This document shows, piece by piece, positions 28,563 to 38,600 of a stretch of 45,988 nucleotides of DNA. How positions within the stretch are numbered: position 1 is the first letter of the stretch; every line of letters starts with the position of its first letter. A program made the position numbers and the translations under genes. Origin of the DNA: Coxiella endosymbiont of Ornithodoros amblus (GTDB lineage: Bacteria > Pseudomonadota > Gammaproteobacteria > Coxiellales > Coxiellaceae); assembly GCF_019425495.1 (NCBI RefSeq), contig NZ_VFIV01000004.1, positions 1 to 45,988 of the forward strand. The letters run 5' to 3'. A model generated the notes under the pieces. That model was not told the origin of the DNA. It made no database searches and worked only from the letters and a program-made list of their open reading frames with translations.

Positions 28563-28600
28563 GTAGTCCCTATGAAGCGAAGCGGAATGCGGGATACGCA
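28563..28600. repeat. REP-like repeat, copy 1
   Basis: CCCTATGAAGCGAAGCGGAA followed by TGCGGG resembles the sequence near 30185, and its complement near 38670-38700. These look like members of one dispersed family with consensus GTAGCCCGTATGAAGCGAAG. Confidence 0.5.
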
Positions 28601-28799
28601 ATCCCACTTTCAATGGTACATGTTCACAGTTAAAAGGGGGAGAATAGAGATCTGCACTCCAACTTTAGCTGTATTTATTGATGCGCCCACAAGCTGAGGC
28701 TCAAATCGGCGAAAAATCCTACAGTAACGAAGTGATCTAAAATATGTCAAGTTCGGTTGAGGTTGGCCCGTCGGAGGTTTAAACTAATTTCAATTGCAT

Positions 28800-29960
28800 C
28801 TCAGTCATAGTAAATATTGAACTGATTAAGAGACTGTCTATAGATCCGGAATTTTCCTATTTTAATACTTGGCGCTCTCATTGGATTATTGCGAGAGGCA
28901 TTGCTTTATTACCAGTTCGATGCTGTTAGCCTTTATCTCTAATTCCCCATTGTTATTGTTGATTTACACTTTATGCTTCAATCAGAAACACTTGCTTCGA
29001 GATCTCATTACTTTTTTAGAGGCAGTTTAGCCTTTAATTATTATTTATTGGCCCTATATAAGCTCCAGCGGCAAGTCTTTAAGTCTCATTAATTTCGATC
29101 TCGTGTTTTATGTAATTCACGCTTTCTATATCGCCATGCATGAAGAAAACAAAATTAAAGTCATTTACTCCAGTTTATTTTACGCATTATGGAACAGTTT
29201 TAGTCTTTTCATTGTCGGCCTGCTATTTTTGGCGATCGTGTGGACGTTGTTGGCAATTACCAGTAAGATATTTTCCTTAGTAGACGTTCTTGTCGTTTCT
29301 TCCTTTATTTATAAACTGCGGGTTTCTTTATTTTTGAGTATTTTATTTTTCAATGTCGGTGTTGCTATCGGTTATAACACTCAAAAATTTGCGCGCCAGC
29401 ATTCGATATATCATTTTATTAATGGTACAACTGTTACTACCTTTTTATCTTTATCATCCGCATTATCTTTACGATAATTGCGATTTTCATGACCTCTCAG
29501 CGTCGATTATCAGGAAGCACGGAATATCAATTACTTTAACCATAATAGCAATTGCTATTATTTTTCTCAATGCTTTTTATCAAGAAGTAGAATCTTATAA
29601 ATTACACCCGGTTGGCACTCAACAAACCGTGAATTTTTTCTGATATTACCAGTGTATACAAGTTTTTGATTTTTGTCTTTTTTCAAGCGTGAAATTTTTT
29701 AGCATTTTAATTTCGTTATTAAGCAAAATAACTTGAATCCCTTTATTTTGTGATTATTTCTTCTTTTTATTGCGCGCACTATGGATTAAGGTTCTCCAGA
29801 GCTATGGACGACGCCGTTTAATCAAATCTTTGTAACGTTGTTTTAGCTATTAGTTTTTTAATAGCTATATTATTAATCAATAATCCATTCACCGGTGCTC
29901 ACTATCGCAGTCTCGCGGGATTTTTCTTACCTGGGCCGGCGATACCAAAAAAATAATTTG
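28800..29960 (+). pseudogene. Decayed polytopic membrane protein
   Basis: Plus-strand hydrophobic coding fragments include a 124-codon frame at 29103-29477 (FYVIHAFYIAMHEENKIKVI, SLFIVGLLFLAIVWTLLAIT). A frame at 29353-29643 continues the same protein after a shift (ITLTIIAIAIIFLNAFYQEV) and ends TQQTVNFF. Earlier and later hydrophobic bits exist with stops between. The pattern LNAFYQE after many membrane segments recalls DUF4153-type proteins, but this is weak. The gene is clearly broken. Confidence 0.55.
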
Positions 29961-29970
29961 ATAAGGCGAT

Positions 29971-30165
29971 ATGGATTATCAGCCCAAAGTGAAGCTGCTC
30001 ATGGGCGGTAGTGAAATACCTCCACAACAGAACTACGTGCGCCAATTGCGCATATGCCGCGTCATTTACCATAATGCAATTTTCATCGGAAAAGTCTTTG
30101 ACGGGGAATGTCGCATCCCTTTTACGAATAAAGAAGTTACTGTATACTCAGGTATTAACGATTAG
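29971..30165 (+). pseudogene. Small fragment resembling a DM9/DUF3421 repeat
   Basis: A 64-codon frame contains GGSEIPPQQNYV, AIFIGKVFDGECRIPFTNKE and VTVYSGIND. The order GG-x-IPP, a Y/F-x-G-K/R step, G-x-C-x-IP and a closing KE matches the layout of DM9/DUF3421 repeats, which occur in some secreted or surface proteins. It has no good ribosome site and is probably a remnant of the decaying region. Confidence 0.35.
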
Positions 30166-30184
30166 TCATTCCGAAATCTAAGTA

Positions 30185-30225
30185 ACCCGTAGCCCGTATG
30201 CAGCGAAGCGAAATACAGGGTTGCA
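30185..30225. repeat. REP-like repeat, copy 2
   Basis: GTAGCCCGTATGCAGCGAAG followed by CGAAATACAGGG matches the element at 28563 with a few changes. Confidence 0.5.
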
Positions 30226-30263
30226 CCTGCCACTTGAATTAAAAATTTGGTAACATGACCACC

Positions 30264-31675
30264 TATGACTACTTCACCATTTAAAAAAATACCCACGAAA
30301 TTTATCAAACCATTTCCGGCCTCTGGGATGATAGTATTATTCTCGAATTAGCAAATTACATAAAATTTGTAATAAATCCGTGTTGTTTGACGCTAACTGG
30401 AAAGTATATGGTTACATGGATGAAGCCTTGACACTGATTATAGAATGGTGCGAAAAGCAGCCCATCAAGGATATGAAACTTGAAGTGGTGGAGTTAGCGG
30501 GACGAGCGCCACTTTTATTTATTGAAATCCCCGACCAAACGGACGAAACCGTTTTTCTGGTATGTTCACATGGATAAACAGCCAGAAATGAAAGGTTGGA
30601 ACGCAAATTTAGGGCCATGGAAGCCAGTTATTAAAGAAGATACCTTAATGGATAGGACGGCGCTGACGATAGTTATGCTGCTTTTGCTTCGCTCACTACG
30701 ATTGCAATGCTACAACATTTTCAAATACATCTCACCCGTTGCATTGTTCTTATGGAAGGCTGAAAAGAAAGCGGGAGTGCGAATTAAAACAATTAAAAAC
30801 CCGCATAGGAAATCCGAATTTTTTTATCTGCTTAGACAGCGATTGCAGCAATTACAAGCAACTATGGTGTACGACATCGCTGCGCATCGTTATCTGTGGC
30901 GAATTGGAAATTGAGGCTTTAAAACCGGGATTCATTCCAGAACAGGAAGCGACTTGATCCCTGCTCCTTTTTTGATTTTACACCAGCTTTTAAATCGAAT
31001 TGAAGACAGTCAAATAGGAACAGTCATTGTTAACGAATTAAAAGTCGATATCCCCCTCAACTTATCGACTAAGCTAAAAAACGGCTGAGGCTTTGTGGAG
31101 CGTTTTCTTTGAAATGTATCCCTTTTTACCTAATACTGAGGCGGTATCCTTAAATCTTTCCGAATTGCTATTAAATCGCACCTGGCGTCCCCCACTCAGT
31201 GTCACGGGAATCAACGGATTACCCTCGGTTGAAAACGCCGGCAACGTTTCCATCCCGAAATTAACACCAATGCTTTCCATGCGGTTACCCTCGACGGTTG
31301 ATGGCGAAAAAACCTCAACCGCTTTGAAAGCTATCTTATAAAAAGACCCTCCTTACAACGCAAAAAATTCTTTTCAGTCCGACACTAAAGCAAGCGGTTT
31401 GGTAGCCTTCCGTTAAGTGAATGACTGGCCAAATCTAATGAGACCGCTTCTAATCAATTTTTTAGAAAGCCCGCCGTCGCTTTATATAGGCGACGGGCAC
31501 TATCCCCTTTATTGGAATTCTCGGTAAAATGTTCCCGAAAGCCCAGTTTATGATTACCGGCCTTTAGGCACCAAATCAAACCGCGGTCCAAATAAATTTT
31601 TACACATTCCTACAGGGGAAAAATTAACGTCTTACGCGACATCGGTATTAGCTTCACACTATGAAAATTGCTCAG
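30264..31675 (+). pseudogene. Decayed M20 family metallopeptidase
   Basis: Parts of an M20 (carboxypeptidase/dapE-like) zinc peptidase are seen in order. They are the start MTTSPFKKIPTKF, VVELAGRAPLLFIEIPDQ, a zinc-site region GHMDKQPEMKGWNANLGPWK preceded by a broken frame, the dimerisation domain with NRTWRPPLSVTGINGLPSVE and LRLPSTVDGEKTSTALK, and a C-terminal SLYIGDGHYPLYW plus GPNKFLHIPTGEKLTSYATS. At least five frameshifts or stops occur, for example where the second aspartate-bearing loop should be (near 30650). It is nonfunctional. Confidence 0.85.
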
Positions 31676-31776
31676 TTAAAAAAGCTAGGGTCTGTTTACT
31701 TTTCTCCATTAAACAACGCATAATGACAGCTATGCTTGACGAGGGATTGTTTTTTCCTAGTTCTTCCAATTTTTCT

Positions 31777-32058
31777 CTAGTCATCGTGTTTTAGCCGAGA
31801 CCGCCGCAAGAAAGTGAAAATTTCATTGTCCTTTCTTTCAGTATGAATTTTTTGAAATAGATGGACAAAAATGGATCTCTCTAAATCATCAATATACTTA
31901 TTCAATAATTTTTGATAAAAGGAAATGCACATTTTTAAAGCCTTTACATAATACCCGCCCGTGAGAGTCGGACTCTCCATATTAATAGGCTTTTCCTTTT
32001 CACCCCCTGAATGGCTCATAAATTCTATTGAAATTGCTATCGAGACGACAAGGTTCAA
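31777..32058 (-). CDS. Hypothetical 93-residue protein, possibly a gene remnant
   Basis: This is an open minus-strand frame with a charged, helical product (KALKMCISFYQKLLNKYIDD, HLFQKIHTERKDNEIFTFLR). No domain is recognised and no signal peptide is seen. It lies just downstream of ankyrin-like fragments on the same strand, so it may be the C-terminal part of the same former gene. Coding status is uncertain. Confidence 0.25.
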   Translation of the reverse strand: MNLVVSIAISIEFMSHSGGEKEKPINMESPTLTGGYYVKALKMCISFYQKLLNKYIDDLERSIFVHLFQKIHTERKDNEIFTFLRRSRLKHDD

Positions 32059-32129
32059 AATTAATTAATTTTTGAAAATAAGAAGAAATATAATAATACC
32101 CCTTTATCAGTGAGTTGAGATATCTTTAA

Positions 32130-32508
32130 ATAAAGCTTCACCCAAAAGCCGAAACCCTTTTTTGAGAAAAACGCCCAGCGTTTTCTAAAATGGTGATGGC
32201 CATTTCTTCGTTATCTCTTATCATCACCTCTTCAAGAAGCCATTGTAATTTTTCATTCAGCGCAACGTCCATTTTTGCTTCGTATGGCTGTGGCGAGCAA
32301 AAAAGGATACCGATGAGGGAAAAACATTTAGCTTAACCTGAAGCAATAATTTTTGTAACCACGGCTCCAATTTATTTACCTGCAATTTCTCTTCTTCTAA
32401 TCTGATCATGAATTTTAAATAGGAAACATTTTTTCTATAAAATATTGTTAATATCAAAAGGAATTCTTGGATCCCGGGAAATGATCTCAGTTTAAAATTC
32501 TGGATCAA
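32130..32508 (-). pseudogene. Ankyrin-like fragments
   Basis: An open frame (start MIQNFKLRSFPGIQEFLL) shifts near 32260 into NEKLQWLLEEVMIRDNEEMA then ITILENAGRFSQKR, which has the spacing of an ankyrin helix pair, and stops near 32140. It may be the downstream part of the 262-codon frame at 32718-33506, or a neighbouring relative. Confidence 0.4.
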
Positions 32509-32717
32509 ATTCGTTAAAATCCTGACTACACTTTTCCCAAAAGTTTATCAATCTTAAAAAGGCATTTATATTTAAATAAAAAAAGGAAATGTAATTTATT
32601 TCTTTCATACAACGCATAGAGCACTGATTTTCTAATCTTATTCGATGAGCTAAAAATATGGCTTACAGGATATATAGTAATTTTCTACAATTGATTTCCA
32701 TTTACAATGGCTCTCAC

Positions 32718-33506
32718 TTACTCGAAACTAAACCTCTCTCTGTTCTTAATTAAAGCAAAAGCAATCACGGAAGTCTCTTTTTCAAAAGCCAGTTTTAATA
32801 TCGACTCGGATTGATAAGTCGCATTAATATTTGATCCTAATTCTAACACTTCTTTTAATGTAAGAATCGAATCCGACTGAACCGCATAATACAATAACGC
32901 GCTAAGTTCGTTTTCTAGTTTCTTAATTAATTCACGAAATCCAAGTTCATCTGGTAAAAACGAAAACTGTTTTCTTAAATTTTCATAATCGGTAGTTGAC
33001 GAAAGAATGTTTACTATAACAGCTAAGCTAGGGAGGTCTACTTGCTTTTTTTCTTTCCCATGATTGTTCATGAGCATTGCATACACTATCGCCATTCTGT
33101 CAGTGTCGATATGTTTACAAATTCCATGGATAAGTAAATCATGCTTCTCCAATTCTAATAGATCACAACTTTCTCTCATTAATACTAAATTATTATAAGA
33201 AAGCGTGTGATTACAAAATAGTAATTGAATCGCGCGATAATAATAATATGTTATAAACAAATCGTCAAAAAAATAAAAAAAATAAATGAAATTGCATTTT
33301 TCCACTTCATTTTCTGACAATTTTATCTCTTTACAGCAATAGTTTTCGTATTGTTTTTTCTCCATTAATTCAATGATGAGATTTTGATGTATTAGGTCCA
33401 GTTCGATGTTAGAGAGGTGTGCAAATATAAAACCATCCTTTTCTCTAGGGGTTTTCTGAATTTCTTCGGAATTTAAAATGGGATTTAGCTTGTCACTTCC
33501 TAACAC
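32718..33506 (-). CDS. Hypothetical protein with C-terminal ankyrin-like repeat (probably truncated)
   Basis: A 262-codon frame is open. Most of the protein is charged and helical with a tyrosine-rich stretch (FIYFFYFFDDLFITYYYYRA). The C-terminus SALLYYAVQSDSILTLKEVL-ELGSNINATY-SESILKLAFEK fits one ankyrin repeat plus the start of another. Ankyrin proteins in Legionellales are often type IV effectors, so that role is possible but not shown. The repeat array ends abruptly at two units, and further ankyrin-like fragments lie downstream out of frame, so it is probably the N-terminal part of a broken gene. The start at 33506 may be a non-ATG codon; the true start is unsure. Confidence 0.45.
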   Translation of the reverse strand: MLGSDKLNPILNSEEIQKTPREKDGFIFAHLSNIELDLIHQNLIIELMEKKQYENYCCKEIKLSENEVEKCNFIYFFYFFDDLFITYYYYRAIQLLFCNHTLSYNNLVLMRESCDLLELEKHDLLIHGICKHIDTDRMAIVYAMLMNNHGKEKKQVDLPSLAVIVNILSSTTDYENLRKQFSFLPDELGFRELIKKLENELSALLYYAVQSDSILTLKEVLELGSNINATYQSESILKLAFEKETSVIAFALIKNRERFSFE

Positions 33507-33779
33507 TTGAACTCAATACTAGAGCTCAAGTTCCACGTCTCGACCCTTTTTTCTCACAGGAGAATACAGCAAATCCAACACCACACCAATGGTATGGCCG
33601 TTAACGCCCAAAATTCGAATGGCATTTTTCGTTTCTTCTTTAAGATCCTTCTACCATTCGAAAAACTTAATTTGCGCCAGCTAAGTGGGCTATCTCTCCT
33701 CATATTTACTTGCGCCAACCTCTTTATGGTTTTTGTCTACTTGCTCCAATCCACGGCTTAAATGAAGAAATTTACCCAA

Positions 33780-34320
33780 ACAAGAAGTACGTTCTTCCTA
33801 CTCTTTGAAATTAAGCCTTTTGGTATAAGTCAGTAATTTCCCAATAGATAGCATTCGAGCCCGGAGGAACGGTTCCACTTGAACCAAAAAGCTTAATCCC
33901 TTCGTTTCAAATCAATCGTCGGCGGATTTCCAGAGCTAACGGGGATTGCGTTCGCCATTTTTTAGTGCAGCGATAACAAAATCAATAATACTTTCGTACA
34001 TTGTATGGACCCGTCGGGAAGACGAAAATAATAAAGTTGCCCAACGCCTTCGGGATTGATACGGTTTTCTCCCGTTGCGGGATCCTTCCACTTAATTATT
34101 AGGCTCTTCTTTTTTCTTCTCTTTAGGCTAAAAGACAGGATTTTGACTTGTTGAGGCGATATTGTCGTCTAATATAAAGATTATAGGGTTCAACGCCACC
34201 AAATTCCCCGTAGATTTCGACACAAAATTGGTTAAGCGCATAATACGGCGCATTTAAGTAACCAAAATTCGTGGTGATTAGAAAGCGTTCCCGTTAGGCA
34301 AACAGTTCGATAAGATTCTT
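33780..34320 (-). pseudogene. Decayed unknown gene
   Basis: Minus-strand fragments occur in sequence: RFLITTNFGYLNAPYYALNQ, EIYGEFGGVEPYNLYIRRQY with a stop after KSKSCLLA, RIIKWKDPATGENRINPEGV with QLYYFRLPDGS, MYESIIDFVIAALKNGERNP, and IKLFGSSGTVPPGSNAIYWE. Frames change between them. The family is not recognised. It sits among ankyrin-type remnants on the same strand. Confidence 0.5.
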
Positions 34321-34345
34321 TCTTTAACTGGCCGATAGTCTCGAG

Positions 34346-34740
34346 TTAGAGAAACGCTTTATCGAATTCTGAAAAAAAACTGTCGATGGCTATAAAAGAC
34401 AAATGAGCAACCTTCTTTATTGCTTCAAGCGCTATATTGCATTTTAGAATTAATTCATTCCATGTTATTTCTACCCCATCAACCACTCGCTCTATTTTCT
34501 TTAGAAGATGAAAATTAAATTCGTTTTGCGCACCACTTAAAATTTCGCATACTTTCAAATACATTTTACAACTGGCAATGATTAACGCTGTTTGCCCGGC
34601 GGTATTTAAGGGCTTATTGATAAGCTAGTGGCATCATTTGAGAAAAGCAATGGTGCCTTTTTATCGTTTTGGTTAATCAAAAAGCAATTGTTTTTGTGCT
34701 TTTCATATATACGTTTCACTTCACTTTCGGCTATGGTCAT
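34346..34740 (-). pseudogene. Decayed ankyrin-repeat gene
   Basis: It starts MTIAESEVKRIYEKHKNNCF at 34740, runs to DATSL, then needs a frameshift near 34625 to continue as INKPLNTAGQTALIIASCKM-YLKVCEIL. This is a clear ankyrin repeat (N-x-x-G-Q-T-A-L-x-x-A). The frame then stays open through a helical tail to a stop at 34346. It is only about 130 codons in all and shows one obvious shift, so it is a recent or short remnant. Possible former effector. Confidence 0.55.
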
Positions 34741-34889
34741 TATTTTATCATCAAAGGATTAAGCGAGCCTTAAGCGTGGTTCAGCTATTTGCTTCAAAGC
34801 TAAGAGAAAGGATTCTATGGTATAATCTAATTCCTTGAAATAAAGCCCTTGGGGTAAGCTCGGAAAATAAAAAATGAGTTTATGAAAAG

Positions 34890-36530
34890 ATGCCCACCTA
34901 TGATGTCCTAGTTATCGGCAGCGGCGCAGCAGGGCTTGGCCTAGCTTTGAGCCTTGCGAGCGAAATGCGTGTGGCTGTTTTAAGTAAAGATGATCTTACC
35001 GCCGGCTCTTCTCCGCATGCGCAGGGGGGAATTGCGGCGGTGATTAACGCGGCAGATGACAGTGTGGAATTGCACGTTCAGGATACCTTAAACGCGAGCG
35101 GCGGACTTTGCGATCCTGAGGTGGTTAGAGCAACGGTGACGCAAGCCAAATCCGCCGTCGAATGTCTGATTCAACAAGGCGTTCAATTTACGACGGATGG
35201 TAAAAATAATTATCACCTCACTCAAGAAGGTGGCCATAGTCGGCGACGGATCTTGCATGCTGCTGATAAAACTGGCGCTGTTATTGTCAAGACACTTGCC
35301 GAACAAGTGCTCTCTCATCCTAGCATCGATTGTTTTACGGATCATATTGCCATCGATTTGTTGATCGAAAATAACGTCTGTAGGGGCGCGCAGGTTTATG
35401 ACGGCGAGCAACAGCGTTCTTTGCAATTCCATGCCACCCATACGGTTCTCGCCACTGGAGGCGCCAGTTTTGCATACCTACACACCAGTAATCCTAATCG
35501 TACAAGTGGCGATGGCATTGCAATGGCGTGGCGTGCCGGCTGTCGGGTAGCAAATTTGGAATTTAATCAATTCCACCCGACTTGCCTCTATCATCCGCTG
35601 GCGAATCATTATTTAATTACCGAGGTTGTTCGCGGTGAAGGCGGGTATTTGCTGTTGCCGAACGGAAAGCGTTTTATGCCTAATTACGATGACCGAGCGG
35701 AGATGGCCCCTCGAGACATTGTCGCTCGAGCGATTGATACGGAGTTAAAGAAAAATAATTGGGATCACGTTTATTTGGATATTAGTCATCGTCCGGCTGA
35801 TTTTATTAAAAAAGCTTTTCCGACGATTTATGGGACTTGTTTGAATTTCGGTTTTGATATGACTGAAGGACCCTTACCGGTTGTGCCAGCGGCTCATTAT
35901 ACATGTGGTGGAGTGATGACCGATTTACAAGGTCAAACGGATATTGCTCGCTTATATGCAATTGGCGAAGTGGCTTATACTGGAATGCACGGTGCGAACC
36001 GGATGGCAAGTAATTCATTATTAGAATGCTTAGTTTTCGCCGCGAGTTGCGCACGAGCGATTAAAAGCTCAGCGACCCTCATCCCACGATTTTCCGAGGA
36101 AGCCGTCCATCCATTTTTTTCTCTGGGCCCCGCGGAGAAGCCGCGAGAGGACACCAGAACTGTGGATAGCTTCATACATCAAGTTCGTAAAATTATGTGG
36201 GATCATGTCGGCATTGTTCGCAGCGATATCCGGCTAATTAAGGCGAAAAATGATTTACAAAAACTCCTTCAGCAAATAAACGTTATTTTCCCTCTCCAAA
36301 TTCTTAGTAAATCCCTTATTGAACTACGAAATGTAATGACAGTGGCACAGCTCGTCGTAGAAAGTGCTTTAATGAGAAAAGAAAGCCGAGGCTTGCATTA
36401 TAATGTGGATTATCCTCATCCCTTGGCTCAGGCAAGAAACACTATTTTACATCTTAATCCATCCTCCAACAATGTCCCCAATCGGCAAAAGGCAATTTTA
36501 AAAATAGAGTCGGTAAATAACATTAATTGA
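34890..36530 (+). CDS. nadB: L-aspartate oxidase
   Basis: The 546-residue flavoprotein oxidises L-aspartate to iminoaspartate, the first step of de novo NAD synthesis; NadA then uses the product. The FAD site VIGSGAAGLGLALSLA opens the protein. SSPHAQGGIAAV, GGHSRRRILHAADKTG, FHPTCLY, TCGGVMTD, ASNSLLECLVFAA and the C-terminal RKESRGLHYNVDYPHP follow, all family landmarks. The tail after that motif is about 30 residues longer than in E. coli and overlaps a minus-strand cptA-like frame. It is the first intact gene after 6 kb of decay. NadC lies 2.7 kb downstream; NadA is not in the window. Confidence 0.96.
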   Translation: MPTYDVLVIGSGAAGLGLALSLASEMRVAVLSKDDLTAGSSPHAQGGIAAVINAADDSVELHVQDTLNASGGLCDPEVVRATVTQAKSAVECLIQQGVQFTTDGKNNYHLTQEGGHSRRRILHAADKTGAVIVKTLAEQVLSHPSIDCFTDHIAIDLLIENNVCRGAQVYDGEQQRSLQFHATHTVLATGGASFAYLHTSNPNRTSGDGIAMAWRAGCRVANLEFNQFHPTCLYHPLANHYLITEVVRGEGGYLLLPNGKRFMPNYDDRAEMAPRDIVARAIDTELKKNNWDHVYLDISHRPADFIKKAFPTIYGTCLNFGFDMTEGPLPVVPAAHYTCGGVMTDLQGQTDIARLYAIGEVAYTGMHGANRMASNSLLECLVFAASCARAIKSSATLIPRFSEEAVHPFFSLGPAEKPREDTRTVDSFIHQVRKIMWDHVGIVRSDIRLIKAKNDLQKLLQQINVIFPLQILSKSLIELRNVMTVAQLVVESALMRKESRGLHYNVDYPHPLAQARNTILHLNPSSNNVPNRQKAILKIESVNNIN

Positions 36531-36724
36531 TAGCAATTTCCATCGAAAATGCTCGCGAAATTTAATAAAACTACATAACGGCTCTTTAGAGTTTCCTTTA
36601 ACTCCGTTACATCGGTTTTTTCGTTTTTCATTTTAAGATACCAATGCTCGCCATCAAAACGCACGTTAATCCGACTAAATTCATGATCAATAAAACAAAT
36701 AAAAAAATAGCAAGAAAACTACAG
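36428..36724 (-). pseudogene. CptA/YgfX-like fragment, antisense to the nadB 3' end
   Basis: A minus-strand frame without a usable ATG reads YFFICFIDHEFSRINVRFDG-EHWYLKMKN, then SRYVVLLNF and CYQLMLFTDSIFKIAFCRLG. The order of a W-Y-L strand, a V-x-L-N-F strand and an L-x-L-F/L-x-D-S followed by a paired arginine/leucine stretch matches the CptA/YgfX family. These are small membrane proteins usually next to sdhE and linked to cytoskeletal toxin-antitoxin function in E. coli. The N-terminal membrane segments are missing, so I treat it as a remnant. Its last 103 bases lie under nadB. Confidence 0.45.
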
Positions 36725-36734
36725 CTCAAACAAA

Positions 36735-37208
36735 TCAATCCCCTTGATCAGGGACCAAGTCCGGACGCAATACCCAATTCAGAATCCAACGGTTCTCAAA
36801 TTGTTCTAAACAGACGATCGTGCCCGGGGGGAAACGCACCATATCGTGTCTGTCGTCCCCTAATACCAGTGCACTCACCAGTCGTGACATAAATGGCATG
36901 TGCCCAACCAACATTGTGTCATCATGCCACTCTTGAATTAAGTCTATAAGCGGGGCTATCGAATGATCCTCTCCCAGCAACGGACACTCTTCCAAAGCGT
37001 GCTCATCAGCCACGGCAGAGGCTAAAATCCCGGCGCTTTGACGGGCTCGGAGTTTCTTACTGTGCTTAATGTGAACAACGTGGACACCGCGACGCTTAAG
37101 GTAAGCGGCCTCTTTATTAATTTCTTCTATCCCCTCTGCACTCAGAGGCCTTTCACGCTGATCCGTAAACTGTTCCGCATGCCCGTGACGAACACAATAA
37201 AGTTTCAT
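36735..37208 (-). CDS. sixA: SixA-type phosphohistidine phosphatase
   Basis: The 157-residue histidine phosphatase has the catalytic RHG in LYCVRHGHAEQ near residue 6 and the second catalytic histidine in LVGHMPFMSRL. SixA dephosphorylates phosphohistidine on HPt domains and the nitrogen PTS in E. coli. A GTG two codons upstream is possible, but the ATG at 37208 has AGGGAG at good distance. It precedes the cptA-like remnant by ten bases on the same strand. Length is normal. Confidence 0.92.
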   Translation of the reverse strand: MKLYCVRHGHAEQFTDQRERPLSAEGIEEINKEAAYLKRRGVHVVHIKHSKKLRARQSAGILASAVADEHALEECPLLGEDHSIAPLIDLIQEWHDDTMLVGHMPFMSRLVSALVLGDDRHDMVRFPPGTIVCLEQFENRWILNWVLRPDLVPDQGD

Positions 37209-37392
37209 CGACACTCCCTGAGAATGGATAGGGAATCGATTTTATACCCTTCTCGAAGGAAGATAAATCCCGACTTTATTATCGGGGAAATTACCATCCT
37301 TAGAATTTGAATTTCCGCCTCTTACTGGAATGACGCAATTTGTACTTTTAAAAATACTAGTTTTAAATCTCACCCATTCAAAATAGATCATT

Positions 37393-37436
37393 CAGTATAC
37401 CGATCAAATTAGGGTATGATTCAATCAGTATACCGA
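37393..37436. repeat. Direct repeat CAGTATACCGA, two copies
   Basis: CAGTATACCGA occurs at 37393-37403 and 37426-37436, a period of 33 bases (three helical turns), just before the dead AAA ATPase gene. The spacing suggests a former operator. Confidence 0.55.
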
Positions 37437-37449
37437 ATGAAAGATGCAT

Positions 37450-38600
37450 ATGATTTCCGTACTCAAGCAATGGAACCACTGGGGTGGAGCGACTTTAGCC
37501 TCTTGATTTCCACGGGACATAGTGAAAAAAGTCATCTCGTTTTAGATACTAAAGAAACAGTCGCTTTTATTGGGTTGCGATGAGCAGGGAAAACCACCAT
37601 TTTTTACTAAATCATGGACTTGCTTGAATCGCAAGGCTTAGCTCTGAAAGCTATGCTTCATATGAATTTTGCAGAACCTGCTATTGCATTGGATCTAAGT
37701 TCCCACATAATTTAGATGAAATTTATCAGATCTATCGAGAAGAAGTTTATCTCACCGGCAAGGGTTATCTTTTTTTTCAACGAAATTCAAAACCTTCCAG
37801 GATGGGAAAGATGGGTGCGGGCGCTAAATGAAAAAGAGAACATTAAAATTTTTATTACTGGATCCTCAGCGAATTTAATGTCTCGGGAGCTAGGCACATT
37901 GCTGATGGGAAGACATGTAGAATTTCATGTATCCTCTTTAATTTTTTTTTGAGTTTCTACGATTTATATATTGAAGCTCCAAAAAAATTGCTTAAGCAGA
38001 CCATAGACTGATCATTCAAAACGTACTGAAACAATACATGACATGTGACGCGGTCTGCCTGAAATCGTATTAAGCAAACAGGTTGATCGAAAACGTATGT
38101 TGTTAAAAACAATATCTCGATGGTGTTCTTTTCAAAGATATGGCAATGCGCCATCAAATACGCGACGTCACTCTGTTACAAAATATTGCTATTCATTTGT
38201 TAACACAAATGGTATGCTTATTTTCAGTCAAATGATCTGGGACTTAGGCGAGTGGCGCATGTATCAAACTCTCCTGAATATGGAAAAATTAGCTGAAACT
38301 GTAGTTTGTCAGCAATTGCAACGCCAATACCAGAGTGATATCTTGTACTAGAAAGGACAGTGAAAAATTGATTTCGTCATACGTCAAAGAAATGAAATTA
38401 GCAAAGTTATCCAAGTCACCTATGATAATTTAGATAAATCCCAGACATTTTCTCAAGAAATTTCTGCACTTGAGGAAGCTGAGAAACACTTCAAATGCTC
38501 TCAAGGTATGTTAGTTGCTGGGAAATTACCTAAAGCAAAAGATAGATGTATTCTTCCCCTTTGGAACATGTTTAAAAGAAATATAATTTTGAGCCCCATA
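37450..38600 (+). pseudogene. Decayed AAA ATPase of the DUF4143 family
   Basis: The N-terminal MISVLKQWNHWGGATLAS ends in a stop. A shifted frame then gives LDTKETVAFIGLR, a stop, and the Walker A remnant AGKTTIFY with another stop, followed by MDLLESQGLALKAMLHMNF. The Walker B region is clear (GKGYLFFNEIQNLPGWERWV, then KIFITGSSANLMSRELGTLL). The C-terminal DUF4143 part has RDVTLLQNIAIHLLTQM, EKLAETVVCQQLQRQ and KIDFVIRQRNEISKVIQVTY in several frames. The Walker B aspartate is replaced by asparagine (FFNEIQN). Such genes are common mobile accessory ATPases of unclear role; this one is dead. Confidence 0.85.

Noticed and set aside
35088-35441. Minus-strand 117-codon frame inside nadB
   Set aside because: It is a shadow of the nadB reading frame, with no motif and no promoter.
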